Positions 1 to 10,800 of a DNA stretch of 64,000 nucleotides are shown piece by piece. The notes under the pieces are model-generated. The model had not been told where the DNA came from. It was given only the letters and a program-made list of their open reading frames with translations, and did no database searches. A program made the position numbers and the translations under genes. Each line of letters begins with the position of its first letter. Positions within the stretch are counted from its first letter, which is position 1. The stretch spans positions 29,417 through 93,416 of the forward strand of contig CAUYUJ010002101.1 in NCBI GenBank assembly GCA_963575745.1. Reading direction: 5' to 3'. This DNA comes from Prorocentrum cordatum (taxonomy: Eukaryota > Sar > Dinophyceae > Prorocentrales > Prorocentraceae).

Positions 1-3000
1 ACCGGCCCGCGGGCGAGGGCGACGAGGAGAGCGACGACGACGACGCGGAAGACGAGAGCACGGGCAACCACAGCATCAGGAGGAGCTTCATGGCGAAGGT
101 GCTGTCCCCCCTCATCGGCTACGGCGACTCCTTCGAGCTCCTGCAGTTCGTCTATGACCTCAGCCTCTGGAGCACCCTCGGCGGCCGCAAGAACTTGGGT
201 CTCGGCGATGCAGTGCCTATGCGAGTGCTGATGAAGGGCAACTCGTTCAGCCCGATCTATTGGAGGGAGGTCCACAACGGACTTATCGATCTCGTGCGCC
301 AGGTCGGCATGCCGAAGATGTTCTGGACCATCTCGCCGTACGAGTACCTGGCCCCGTACCACGAGTGGATGCAGGACGAGATGGCCAAGAGCCTCCGCAG
401 TCGCATGCACCTGCCGGCGGCGGAGAGCCTCCACATGGCCCACGCGCTGCTGGAGATCACGCACGGTCTCCTCACTGGCGTCAACCGCGTGGGGACCTCG
501 AAGAAAGGCGGCGGCGGCAGGGGATGGAAGAAGCACATCCTCAGCAACAAGGACGACGCCAGCAAGCCCATCAAACTGATCGTCTTCACGCGCTTGGAAT
601 TCCAGGATGGAAGCCGCAAGGAGGGTACGTTTCGGTACCAGGGAAGCGGCCGTCCGCACGCGCACGTCTTGATCTTCGCCGACGAGCTGGAGCCCGCCAA
701 GGTTGAGCAGTTCGTGCAGGCGAGCCTGCCCCTGGAGGAGAACCTGGCGCTCAGGGGAAAAGTGCTGTGCTCGCAGAAGGATAGGAGCGACGAGTCGAAG
801 TGGCCCATCTACGATGGCCCCGAGGGCTGGAGCGACGAGACCAGCACCCTGAAGCTGAAGCACTCCGAAGATGACGAGGACGCGGGCGTCCATCGAGCCT
901 ACTTCACAGATATCATGGATGGCTTCCCCTGCCACCAGGATCTGCAGGTCTCGGACGGGGAGTCGCTCCTGCTGCAGTATGTTACGAAGTACGCGGCGAA
1001 GTTCTCGGACGCCGCCTTCGACGACTGGTTCAACGACGAAGGCTCCGCAACCTCGGTGGCGCGGCGGATGGTGAATGAGTACCATCCATACGAGCCTGAG
1101 GTGTGGCTACAGCTCAACGGCGCCAATTTCAGGCAGTGGCGCGTGTCCACGGCCAGCAAGGGCAAGCGCGACGTGCGAGCTCCCTGGCCAGGGATGGAGA
1201 CGGCGCCTGCGTTCGTGGACCAGTACGCCAAGGCCAGCAGGACCTGGCGCCGCGCCGACATGCCGTTGCTCGAGTACCTCAGGAAGACCAGCGACGAGGG
1301 CCAGATCGCACACTGGATTGCCAAGCCCTGGCGCGAGCAAGTGCTGCGCGATGCCCACGCGGCGTACGCGGCAGAGGGGGGCCAGCTGCCGCTCCAGAAG
1401 TTCCGCGTCGGCGCCACGGTCAAAAACTTCAACCACTATCGTGCGCACCGCGCCCGCCACGCTGCTCACCAGGCGCACGTGCACGCGGGCGGCTCGCTCT
1501 CGCTCGACAAGTTTCTCGACGAAGTCTCCGAGGGGAAGCACCAAGAGTTACTCGCCAATGCGACGCACGACGTGGACTTTCGCGACTTTGCCAGAGACCA
1601 CGCCGAGAAGAAGCTGCGCGAGACCGCCGCCGCAGACGCCGAGATCCCTGTGCTGCCGACGCCGCCGCTCGGCAACTTCGCTGGCGACTTCCCGATGCAC
1701 GGGGGAAAGATCGTGGCCGTCGACTACGTCTACCGCCTGAACGACAGGTTCTTCGGGCAGTGGCTGGCGCTCCACGTGCCCTTCGTGGAAAGCATGGACG
1801 AGCTCCTGGATGCTGGGGTCGACCGCCTGGTGCCGAAGAAGTATCGCTGGTTCGCCACCGCCCTCCGTCGCTGCGATGACCACGACCGCGTGCCGATCGA
1901 GCTCCGCGACTTCTGGCGACGACCCGACCGCATCCGCACCGAGATGAAGGAGGAGGCGCACACCCACGACCACATCGAGGACGTCCAGGCCATGGTCCAG
2001 GGGCAGATAACCATCGTCCAGGAATATTTGTCGGGCGTGCGAGACCGCGCCGCGGAGGAGCACGAGCTGCTCTCTGCCGCGGACGGTGGCGACCCGCAGC
2101 AGGCACGCGCCGCAGCGCCCGTGGAGTTCAACGCGCAGCAGAAGAAGGTCGAGAAGTTCGTGAACAGGGCCGTCGACCGCGCCGTCGTCGCCAACCACTC
2201 TGAGAACGCTCGGGAGGCCGACGCAGCGGGCGACGAGGCCTGGCAGGAGAACAAGCCGATCATCGTTCTGGGCAAGCCGGGCACGGGAAAGACCACGGTC
2301 GTCAAGGAGTGCATCCGCCGAGCGAGCTCCAAAGGCGCCAACATCCTCTTCGCCTTGCCGACGGCGCAGCTCGCCAGCCGCATGCGAGAAGCACTGCGCG
2401 GCGTCGACAACGTCTGCGTCGACACCTGCCACGCCGCGTTCCGGTTCGGCCAGCCGACCTCCGAGACGCTCGCCCTCATGACCTCTTACGACATGGTCGT
2501 GGTCGACGAGATCTCCCTCCTGGACCTGCCCCACTTCCAGTCGCTGATGAAGATGTGGCACCTGGGCGCCAAGAGAATTCCGGCGCTCGTCATCCTCGGA
2601 GACAAGCAGCAGCTGCCGGCCATCGACGCTGTGAAGAACGGGCGCCCATGGGAGAGCACCGCCTGGGCCAGCTGCACGATTGTGACGCTCCATCAGGCCT
2701 GGCGCTGCAAAGACCCCGCCTTCCTCAAGATCCTCGACACGCTCCGCGTGGACAAGCCCAGCGCCAAGATGCTCCGGAGCATGTGCCGCGGCCACAAGGC
2801 CTGGTCCTCCGACGACCCCGACAAGGACGACGTCGTCCGCCACCTGAACGAGCACGAGAAGACCGTCATCGTCACCTGCACACGCCAGAAGGCCGAGGCC
2901 ATCAACAAGCTCGCGGTGGAGGGCCTCTTCGCTGGCCGCAGACCGATCGCCACGCTCGAGGGCGAAATCGACATCAACCCGGCGAACTACGACGAGGGGA

Positions 3001-3603
3001 GCTTCCGAGAGGACCGCAAGCCCGTCCCCGCGCAGGTGCCGATCTACATCGGGGCGCGGCTCTACCTCACGCAGAACGTCAGGAAAGACGACGACTACGT
3101 GAACGGCATGGCGTGCACCGTCCTGGGCTACACGCCGAACGGCCACGGCGGCGTGCTCAAGGTGCGCACCAAGACGGGCCACCTCCTGCCGATCACGATG
3201 TGGACCAACACCAAGGTCAAGGGCCACAGCGTGCGCCACTTCCCGATTCGCCTCGGCTACGCCAGCACGATCCACAAGGTGGGGCGGAGGAGGAAGAGGG
3301 CCTCGCTCCTGGCGAGCCGTGGCTGCTTTCTGCACTCCGAACACAGCAGCGCAACACGCGCATTGTGCTCGAGGTGCCTGGCGGCTGCGTTCTCGGCCAG
3401 GGAGCGAGCGTCCACTTCTTCCTTGGCCCCATGAGGTTCAGGGCGACGAGTTCGCGCACATCACCGTCGTTCTCGACAAGAAGTTCTGCCCTGCGGCGGG
3501 CTACACGGCACTCTCGCGCGTGCAGCGGGGCTCCGACTACTCGCTCGCTGGCAAGCTCACGCCTGAGCACTTCATCCCTGCCACGTGGTTGGACCCCGCG
3601 TGA
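1..3603 (+). CDS. Helitron-type Rep-helicase (RepHel), 5'-partial, two exons
   Basis: Probable replication protein of a Helitron rolling-circle transposon. Exons 1-3278 and 3436-3603, stop TGA at 3601. The frame is open to the window edge (acidic GEGDEESDDDD upstream of the first ATG at 90), so the start is missing. Numbering from ATG 90: the HUH nuclease motif is GRPHAHVLIF (His190, His192); the two catalytic tyrosines sit in QYVTKYAAK (Tyr297, Tyr301) with the YxxKY spacing typical of Helitrons. A Pif1/RecD-type helicase follows: Walker A GKPGTGKTT (728-736), Walker B VVVDEIS (803-809), GDKQQLPA (837-844), then STIHKVQGDEF and GYTALSRVQRG across the splice. The 157-nt intron (3279-3435, phase 0) is inferred because joining CAAG to GTTCAG restores the helicase motif IHKVQG. 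All motifs are intact in the part seen. The domain calls are from motif recognition, not a search. Confidence 0.85.
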
Positions 3604-3780
3604 GCGGCCGTGGCCGATGGAGCGCCGCGTAGCTCACTCACATGGCGCGCCGACGGTACAGGTCGGTAGCGCGCTGCCTTGCGTGGCGCTTGAGCGTTGG
3701 GAGGCCCCCGGAGCGCTCGATCGTCAAGGGGTGTGCAGTGCGGCTGCTGCGTCGGGTATCCCTCTCGCCGATGTTCCCAG
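3604..3780. repeat. Spacer with a fragment of the array-associated unit
   Basis: This short stretch after the RepHel stop contains a block (about 3660-3715, with CGCTGCCTTGCGTGGCGC) that recurs inside the 10-bp arrays at 5107-5155, 55525-55570 and, diverged, at 57220-57250. No gene is visible. Confidence 0.6.
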
Positions 3781-4088
3781 CTCTTCCTCGGAAATTAAGA
3801 ATGCAAACCAAGAAATCACCCTGCGAGCAAGATGCGGCCCCGAGAAAGAGAAAGTTAGTCCCCCCATGCGAAGGGGGGCGAAGGGGGGGAGATTGACAGA
3901 TGGATGACGCCCGAAGATGATCCGCAAGAAAGACCTTCCCCCCATGAGAAGGGGGGAGAGAGGGGGGTAGAACAACCCTAAACCCTAAAGGGGTACTTTT
4001 GGGTGGGGGGTGGGAACGGGAACGAATAGCAGCCGACCCCCCCAACCTCTTGAAGGAGGGGGGGTCGAGCTGCTTCCGCCCAGCGAGG
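3781..4088. repeat. Module A, copy 1: hairpins with internal telomere repeat
   Basis: About 300 bp that recur almost unchanged at 6386-6690 and 58523-58826. Order of parts: a unique start, a C6/G6 hairpin near 3862-3880, a second hairpin (TTCCCCCC...GGGGGGAG) near 3936-3956, two CCCTAAA units at about 3975-3988, a GGGTGGGGGG stretch, a third C7/G7 hairpin near 4038-4068, then the telomere block. No coding frame is shared by the copies, so it is treated as non-coding repeat. Confidence 0.8.
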
Positions 4089-4152
4089 CCCTAAACCCTA
4101 AACCCTAAACCCTAAACCCTAAACCCTAAACCCTAAACCCTAAACCCTAAAC
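4089..4152. repeat. Internal telomere repeat (CCCTAAA)9
   Basis: About nine perfect CCCTAAA units, read C-rich on the plus strand. TTTAGGG is the plant-type telomere repeat also reported in dinoflagellates. It lies between module A and leader C and is not a chromosome end, since sequence continues on both sides. Confidence 0.95.
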
Positions 4153-4325
4153 TGAAGCGCGACCCCTCGAAGGGTCGCGCACCGATGTCGAACCTTGTCC
4201 GCTCTGAAAGCGAGCGATAGTCGAGCGCCCAGATCGTTCTCGGGCCGGCGCACGCGCTGAGCTTCTGCCTCAGAGATAACCCTTAACCCGGGGTCGGATT
4301 GCTCTGGCGGCTCCCGTCTTGGCCC
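4153..4325. repeat. Leader C, copy 1
   Basis: About 170 bp that begin with a 9-bp perfect hairpin (GCGCGACCC at 4157-4165, loop of 6, GGGTCGCGC at 4172-4180) and end with TAACCCTTAACCCGGGG. It recurs nearly unchanged at 28758-28935. Both copies follow a telomere block and both precede a 10-bp GCGCTCCCAG array. Function unknown; a structured RNA is possible but nothing proves transcription. Confidence 0.75.
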
Positions 4326-4339
4326 CTGGAAGGATAAAC

Positions 4340-4490
4340 CTCACCTGGGAGCGCTCCCAGGCGCTCCCAAGCGCTCCCAGGCGCTCCCAAGCGCTCCCAG
4401 GCGCTCCCAGGCGCTCCCAAGCGCTCCCAAGCGCTCCCAAGCGCTCCCAGGCGCTCCCAAGCGCTCCCAGGCGCTCCCAGGCGCTCCCAA

Positions 4491-4523
<33 letters not shown>

Positions 4524-6385
4524 TCCCCAAGCGCTCCCAAGCGCTCCCAGGCGCTCCCAAGCGCTCCCAGGCGCTCCCAGGCGCTCCCGAGCGCTCCAGG
4601 GCGCTCCCCGGCGCCCGGGTGCGTTCCCCGGCGCTCCCAGGCGCTCCCAAGCGCTCCCAAGCGCCCCCAGGCGCTCCCAAGCGCTCCCAAGCCCCGGCGG
4701 GGTCCCCGGCGCCCGGGCGCGCTCCCCGGCGCTCCCAGGCAGTCCCGGGCGGTCCCCAGCGGTCCAGGCGGCCCCAAGCGCTCACAGGCGCTCCCCGAGC
4801 GCTCCCAAGCGCACCCAAGCGTTCTCAAGCGCTCCCAAGCGCTCCCAAGCGCTCCCAGGCGCTCCCAGGCGTTCCCAGGCGCTCCCAGGCGCCCCCAAGC
4901 GCTCCCAGGCGCTCCCAAGCGCTCCCCGGCGCCCGGGGGCGCGTCCCGGCGCTCCCAAGCGCTCCCAGGCGCTGCCAACCGCTCCGAAGCGCTCCCAAGC
5001 TTGCGAGCGCTTGAGAGCACTTGGCAGTTGCGAGGGGGCGCCAAGCCCGCCCCCTCGCGCTCCCCCTCCGCGCCGAACTTCGAAAGCGAAACCTTTTGTG
5101 AGTGCAGGTCGGCAGCGCGCTGCCTTGCGTGGCGCTTGAGCGTTGGAGGTCTCCTGGAGCGCTCGCGTCATGAGATGTGCAGTGCGGCTGTTGCGCTAAG
5201 TTTTACCTTTCGCCAAGCGCTCCTAACCGGTGCCAGGCGCGTTCAAGCGCTCCCAGGCGCTCCCAAGCGCTCCAAAGCGCTCCCAGGCGCTCCCAGGCGC
5301 TCCCAAGCGCTCCCAGGCGCTCTCGGCCACTCAAGCGCTCCCAAGCGCTTTCAAGCGCTCCCAAGCGCTCCCAGGCGCTCCCAGGCGCTCCCAAGCGCTC
5401 CCAAGCGCTCCAAGCGGTTCCAAACGCTCCCAAGCGCTCCCAGGCGCTCCCAGGCGTTTCCAAGCGCTCCCACGCGCTCCCAAGCGCTCCGGGGCGCTCC
5501 CTGGCGCCCGGGGGCGCTCTTCGGCGCTCCCAAGCGCTCCCAGGCGCTTCCAAGCGCTCCCAGGCGCTCCCAAGCGCTCCCAAGCGCCCCAGGGCGCTCC
5601 CTGGCGCCCGGGGGCGCTCTCCGGCGCTCCCAGGCGCTCCCAAGCGCTCCCAAGCGCTCCCCGAGCGCTCCCAAGCGCTCCCAAGCGCTCCCAAGCGTTC
5701 CCAAGCGCTCCCATGCGCTCCCAAGCGCTGCCAAGCGCGCTCCCAGGCGCTCCCACGCGCCCCTAGGCGCTCCCAGGCGATCCCAAGCGCACCCAAGCGT
5801 TCTCAAGCGCTCCCAGGCGCTCCTAAGCGCTCCCAGGCGCTCCCAAGCGCTGCCAAGCGCTCCGAAGCGCTCCCATGCTTGCGAGCGCCTGGGAGCACTT
5901 GGCAGTTGCGAGGGGGCGCCAAGCCCGCCCCCTCGCGCTCCCCCTCCGCGCCGGCGCTCCCAGGCGCTCCGGGGCGCCCCCTGGCGCCCGGGAGCGTTCC
6001 CCGGCGCTATCAAGCGCTCCCAGGTTTCCCAAGCGCTCCCAAGCGTTTCCAAGCGCTCCCAGGCGCTCCCAAGCGTTCCCAAGCGCTCCCAGGCGCTCCC
6101 AAGCGCTCCCAGGCGCTCCCAAGCGCTCCTGGGCGTTGCCAAGCGCTTTCAAGCGCTCCCAGGCGCTGCCAAGCGCTGCCAGGCGCTGCCAAGCGCTCCC
6201 ACGCGCTCCGAGGCGCTCCTAGGCGCTCCCGGGCGCTCCCAGGCGCTCCCAGGCGCTCCCAAGCGCTCCCAGGCGCTTCCAAGCGTTTCCTTTCCTAGGC
6301 CCTCCCAGGCGCTCCCAAGCGCTCCCCAGGCGCTCCCAAGCGGTCCCAAGCGCTTCCAAGCGCTCCCAGGCGCTCCCAGGCGCTG
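4340..6385. repeat. Minisatellite, 10-bp unit GCGCTCCCAG/A, about 200 copies
   Basis: Tandem array with units such as GCGCTCCCAAG and GCGCTCCCAGG, with rarer GCGCCCGGG variants. Two larger inserts break it: about 5005-5228 (starting CTTGCGAGCGCTTGAGAGC and ending near CGCCAAGCGCTCC) and a shorter form at 5876-5960. All six frames are open for long stretches because the unit lacks stop codons; the predicted SAPKRSQALP and GSAWERLGAP proteins are repeat artefacts. Confidence 0.95.
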
Positions 6386-6695
6386 CTCGGGAATTCGAAA
6401 TGCAAACCAAGAGATCACCCTGCGAGCAAGATGCGGCTCCGAGAAATAGAAAGTTCATCCCCCCATGCGAAGGGGGGCGAAGGGGGGTAGATTGACAGAT
6501 GGATGACGCCCGAAGATGATCCGCCAGAAAGCCCTTCCCCCCATGAGAAGGGGGGAAAGAGGGGGGTAGAAGAACCCTAAACCCTAAAGGGGTACTTTTG
6601 GGTGGGGGGTGGGAACGGGAACGAATAGCAGCCGACCCCCCCAACCTCTCGAAGGAGGGGGGATCGAGCTGCTTCCGCCCAGCGAGGCCCTAAAC
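6386..6695. repeat. Module A, copy 2, with two telomere units at each site
   Basis: Near-identical to 3781-4088, including the three C/G-run hairpins and CCCTAAACCCTAAA at about 6576-6589. The closing telomere block is only two units (6688-6701), against nine in copy 1 and four in copy 3. Confidence 0.8.
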
Positions 6696-6880
6696 CCTAA
6701 ACTGCAGGCGCGGACCTGGGGGCGCGCACCGCCACGCCTGTAAGGATCTGCTAGTGAGAGCGAGCTGCAAGTCGAGCTCACCGCGACCTTAGGCCTGCCG
6801 GCCCGAGGCGGTGCTTCGCTTGCACAATGATAACCCCTAACCCTCGGCCGGATGCTCGCGGATACCGCTCACCTTCTCCC
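6696..6880. repeat. Leader D, copy 1
   Basis: About 170 bp starting after CCCTAAACTGCAGGCGCGG and ending with TAACCCCTAACCC then a GGCCGGATGCTC stretch. It recurs at 27361-27530. Like leader C it sits between telomere repeat and a minisatellite, here the 13-bp array. Confidence 0.7.
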
Positions 6881-7577
6881 CCGGAGCTCTCCCCCAGAGC
6901 TCTCCCCCAGATCTCTCCCCCAGAGCTCTCCCCAGAGCTCCCCCCCAGAGCTCTCCCCCAGAGCTCCCCTCCAGGGCTTCCCCCCAGAGCTCTCCCCCAG
7001 AGCTCTCCCCCAGAGCTCTCCCCCAGAGCTCTCCCCCAGAGCTCTCCCCCAGAGAGCTCTCCCCCAGAGCTCCCTCCCAGAGCTCTCCCCCAGAGCTCTC
7101 CCCCAGAGCTCTCCCCCAGAGCTCTCCCCCAGAGCTCTCCCCCGGAGCTCTCCCCCAGAGCTCTCCCCCAGAGCTCTCCCCAAGAGCTCTCCCCCAGAGC
7201 TCTCTCCCAGAGCTCTCCCCCAGAGCTCTCCCCCAGAGCTTTCTCCCAGAGCTCTCCCCCAGAGCTCTCCCCCAGAGCTCTCCCCCAGAGCTCTCCCCCA
7301 GAGCTCTCCCCCAGAGCTCTCCCCCAGCTCTCCCCCAGAGCTCCCCCAGAGCTCTCCCCCAGAGCTCTCCCCCAGAGCTCTCCCCCAGAGCTCTCCCCCA
7401 GAGCTCTCCCAGAGCTCTCCCCCAGAGCTCTCCCCCAGAGCTCTCCCCCAGAGCTCTCCCCCAGAGCTCTCCCCCAGAGCTCTCCCCCAGAGCTCTCCCC
7501 CGGAGCTCTCCCCCAGAGCTCTCCCTCCAGAGCTCTCCCCCAGAGCTCTCCCCCAGAGCTCCCCTCCAGAGCTCTTG
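6881..7577. repeat. Minisatellite, 13-bp unit AGAGCTCTCCCCC, about 50 copies
   Basis: Tandem 13-mers with the palindrome AGAGCTCT in each unit, plus shortened units near 7327-7347. Because 13 is not a multiple of 3 the frame rotates, and all frames stay open on both strands; the resulting SPRALPQSSP and GELWGRALGE proteins are not counted as genes. Confidence 0.95.
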
Positions 7578-7844
7578 GCGTGAAGGAGCCCCCAGAGGAT
7601 CGTTCCCAGGGTAGTGAACAAAACATATCCTCAAGAGCGTGCGCAGACCTCTCTGGGAGAGCTAAACCAAGGAAAATTACCGATATACCGGATTCACATT
7701 CCCCCGGGCTCCGGCGCGGTGCCGGCTCGGGCTCTGATTCCGGCTCGGGCTCCGAACTTGGGCGAAACTCCGAGCTCGGGCTGGCTCGGTGGGCGACTGT
7801 GGCGCCGGTCTGCGTTCTCCTGTGGGCTTGGTTTGTGTCCCTTG
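7578..7844. other. Unique spacer between two minisatellites
   Basis: Holds a GGCTCGGGCTC-like short direct repeat near 7726-7790 but no gene, RNA or known motif that I can support. Confidence 0.5.
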
Positions 7845-9890
7845 GGTGCTCCTTTGGCCGCAGACTCTCTCAAGGGTGTCTGTTTCGAGCTCCCTTGAAT
7901 GCTGTTTCGGCCGCGGGCTCTCTCAAGCGTGTCTGTTTCGAGCTCCCTTGGGTGCTGCTTCGGCCGCGGGCTCTCTCAAGCCGTCTGTTTCGAGCTCCCT
8001 TGGGTGCTGCTTCGGCCGCGGGCTCTCGTCGTGGCTCTTGGGTGCTCCTTTGGCCGCGGGCTCTCTCAAGGGTGTCTGTTTCGAGCTCCCTTGGGTGCTG
8101 TTTCGGCCGCGGGCTCTCTCAAGCGTGTCTGTTTCGAGCTCCCCTGGGTGCTGCTTCGGCCGCGGGCTCTCTCAAGCCGTATGTTTCGAGCTCCCTTGGG
8201 TGCTGCTTCGGCCGCGGGCTCTCTCAAGCGCGTCTGTCTCGAGCTCCCTTGGCTGCTCCTTTGGCCGCGGACTCTCTCAAGGGTGTCTGTTTCGAGCTCC
8301 CTTGAGTGCTGTTTCGGCCGCGGGCTCTCACCAGCGCGTCTGTTTCGAGCTCCCCTGGTGCTGCTTCGGCCGCGGGCTCTCTCAAGCGCGTCTGTTTCGA
8401 GCTCGCTTGGGTGCTGCTGCGGCGGGGGCTTTCTCAAGCGCGTCTGTTTCGAGCTCCCTTGGGTGCTCCTTTGGCCGCAGACTCTCTCAAGGGTGTCTGT
8501 TTCGAGCTCCCTTGGGTGCTGTTTCGGCCGCGGGCTCTCTCAAGCGTGTCTGTTTCGAGCTCCCCTGGATGCTGCTTCGGCCGCGGGCTTTCTCAAGCGC
8601 GTATGTTTCGAGCTCCCTTGGATGCTCTTGTGGCCGCGGACTCTCTCAAGGGTGTCTGTTTCGAGCTCCCTTGGGTGCTGCTTCGGCCGCGTGCTCTCTC
8701 AAGCGCGTCTGTTTCGAGCTTTTTGGTGCTGCTTCGGCCGCGGGCTCTCGTCTCTTTCGAGCTGCCTTGGGTGCTGCTTTGGCCGCGGACTCTCTCAAGG
8801 GTGTCTGTTTCGAGCTCCCTTGGGTGCTGTTTCGGCCGCGGGCGCTCTCAAGCGTGTCTGTTTCGAGCTCCCTTGGGTGCTCCTTTGGCCGCAGACTCTC
8901 TCAAGGGTGTCTGTTTCGAGCTCCCTTGGGTGCTGCTTCGGCCGCGGGCTCTCTCAAGCGCGTTTGTTTCGAGCTCCCTTGGGTGCTCCTTTGCCCGCGG
9001 ACTCTCTCAAGGGTGTCTGTTTCGAGCTCCCTTGGATACTGTTTCGGCCGCGGGCTCTCTCAAGCGTGTCTGTTTCGAGCTCCCTTGGGTGCTGCTTCGG
9101 CCGCGGGCTCTCTCAAGCCGTCTGTTTCGAGCTCCCTTGGGTGCTGCTTCGGCCGCGGGCTCTCTCAAGCGCGTCTGTTTCGAGCTCCCTTGGGTGCTCC
9201 TTTGGCCGCGGACTCTCTCAAGGGTGTCTGTTTCGAGCTCCCTTGAGTGCTGTTTCCGCCGCGGGCTCTCACAAGCGCGTCTCTTTCGAGCTCCCCTGGG
9301 TGCTGCTTCGGCCGCGTGCTCTCTCAAGCGCGTCTGTTTCGAGCTCCCTTGGGTGCTGCTGCGGCCGGGGGCTCTCTCAAGCGCGTCTGTTTCGAGCTCC
9401 CTTGGTGCTCCTTTGGCCGCAGACTCTCTCAAGGGTGTTGTTTCGAGCTCCCTTGGGTGCTGTTTCGGCCGCGGGCTCTCACAAGCGCGTCTGTTTCGAG
9501 CTCCCTCTGGGTGCTGCTTCGGCCGCGGGCTCTCTCAAGCGCGTCTGTTTCGAGCTCCCTTGGATGCTCCTTTGGCCGCGGGCTCTCACAAGCGCGTCTG
9601 TTTCGAGCTCCCCTGGGTGCTGCTTCGGCCGCGTGCTCTCTCAAGCGCATCTGTTTCGAGCTCCCCTGGGTGCTGCTTCGGCCGCGTGCTCTCTCAAGCG
9701 CGTCTGTTTCGAGCTTTTTGGTGCTGCTTCGGCCGCGGGCTCTCTCAAGCGCGTCTGTTTCGAGCTGCCTTAGGTGCTGCTTTGGCCGCGGGCTCTCTAA
9801 AGCAGTCTGTTTCGAGCTCTTTTCGGTGCTGCTTTGGCCGCGGGCTCTCTCAAGCGCGTCTTTTTCGAGCTTCTTTGGTGCTGCTTCTCT
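7845..9890. repeat. Minisatellite, 53-bp unit, about 38 copies
   Basis: Unit runs GCTGCTTCGG - CCGCGGGCTC - TCTCAAGCGC - GTCTGTTTCG - AGCTCCCTTGGGT with single-base variants and a sub-type carrying CTCCTTTGGCCGCAGACTC. Spacing of TTTCGAGCTCC is 53 bp. The unit has no stop in any plus frame, so three overlapping ORFs of 485-646 codons run through it. Since 53 is not a multiple of three and all frames are equally open, I regard them as artefacts. Types alternate in short runs, which suggests local duplication of several units together. Confidence 0.95.
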
Positions 9891-10319
9891 CGCCACCGCA
9901 CGCGCACTCTCGCTCCCGCAGCGCTCACGCGCGTCGCAGAGCCGACGTCCGCCGACCCCACGAACAACGGCGCCCCCGCGAACTCTCGGCAAGGCGCAGT
10001 TGTGCCCTCTTCCGCGGACTTGCACCAGGAACGCGGAAGCTCGCAGTCGAGGGGGGCTTCCGCGCGGGAGTAGCCGCCGCGCTGCGCCGAGTCCGCGAGC
10101 GAGAAAGCCCGTCGGACCCCGCGCGCGGCGCGGCGCCCACTGCCGCGCGGAAACCCAGGGGGCCACGTCCAGCCTCCACGCGGCGGCCCCTGGGGAAGGC
10201 TACGCGGGCGACTCTGCACCCGCAAGGGTCGCGGTCGCGCGCGTAACTTTCGCGAAGGACGACTCTCGAATCGCGCTAATGCTGACATATCTGTTTCTGG
10301 GACGCACATCACTCACTCA
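9891..10319. other. GC-rich unique spacer
   Basis: No repeat family or convincing exon. It starts where the last 53-bp unit decays and ends at the start of module B. CpG is very frequent (for example around 10120-10250). Confidence 0.5.
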
Positions 10320-10527
10320 GGCTGACGCCAGCACTCCTTCCCCCCTTGATAGGGGGGAGCGTGGGAGGTAGATCCCTAAACCCTAAAAGCAATGACTCTG
10401 GGTGGATGGGGTGGGACAGAACGCATCCATCCATCCCCCCCTACCTCCTGAGGAGGGGGGGATAGGATGGTTCTGCGCAGAAACCCTAAACCCTAAACCC
10501 TAAACCCTAAACCCTAAACCCTAAATT
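10320..10527. repeat. Module B, copy 1, with (CCCTAAA)5-6
   Basis: Same plan as module A but different sequence: hairpin CTTCCCCCCTTGATAGGGGG at about 10338, two CCCTAAA units (10374-10387), a GGGTGGATGGGGTGGGAC stretch, a second hairpin CCCCCCTACCTCCTGAGG, then a telomere block at 10487-10525. Copy 2 is at 28490-28757. Confidence 0.8.
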
Positions 10528-10641
10528 CCCAAGCACCTCGTTGTGCTTCTGCCCACCCCACCGCGCATCACCGTCGCCGTCTACGAGAGACAGGGCTTCT
10601 CTGAGATGCTTCAGCTGGTTGCCCGACTGGGTCGTCCTGGT
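10528..10641 (+). pseudogene. Coding-exon fragment abutting telomere repeat
   Basis: Directly after the telomere block, the plus strand reads PKHLVVLLPTPPRITVAV then YERQGFSEMLQLVARLGRPG with strong G/C at third positions, as in real exons here. The upstream part of the exon is missing: the frame runs straight into CCCTAAA repeat, with TAA from the repeat just before it. Downstream it fades into the leader-like region. I do not recognise the protein. It is called a fragment because no start, splice acceptor or partner exon is visible; chance is possible at this length. Confidence 0.45.
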
Positions 10642-10800
10642 AGCCTAGGGCTACCTAACCCCACGCTTGGGGATCTACGATGCAAAGATAAACCATGCTT
10701 GATCTTCGAAGAATACAACACCCTAAACCCGGCGACCTTTCGTCCTCTGATCGGGCTCTACATGTCTCCGACACGTAAAAACACGTGTGGTGCGCTCTAT
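10642..10800. repeat. Leader-like element E
   Basis: Single copy in the window. It has the hairpin GGTAGCC-TAG-GGCTACC (10640-10656), CCCCA...TGGGG next to it, and ACCCTAAACCCGGCGACC near 10721, so it matches leaders C and D in layout (hairpin, telomere-like CCCTAAACCC, then a minisatellite) but not in sequence. Confidence 0.45.

Noticed and set aside
1548-3344. 598-codon minus-strand ORF opposite the RepHel gene
   Set aside because: Shadow of a GC-rich coding strand; the plus strand has clear catalytic motifs.
4089-4152. A true chromosome end at the telomere repeat
   Set aside because: Sequence continues with shared modules on both sides, and the same arrangement recurs several times.
4153-4325. 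tRNA, snRNA or telomerase RNA in leader C
   Set aside because: No tRNA arms or GTTCGAATC loop; the telomere-like CCCTAAAC next to it could serve as a template but nothing else supports telomerase RNA.
4270-6449. Long ORFs on both strands in the 10-bp arrays (SAPKRSQALP and GSAWERLGAP repeats)
   Set aside because: They follow the minisatellite unit, overlap in several frames on both strands and carry no domain.
6827-7634. Overlapping ORFs of 243-282 codons in the 13-bp array
   Set aside because: The 13-bp unit has no stop in any frame, so openness has no meaning.
7789-10246. Three overlapping ORFs of 485, 624 and 646 codons
   Set aside because: Read-through of the 53-bp unit in three frames; no reason to prefer one frame.
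10320-10490. Hammerhead-like ribozyme in module B (CTGAGGA and GAAA are present)
   Set aside because: The bases next to these words cannot form the needed stem II.
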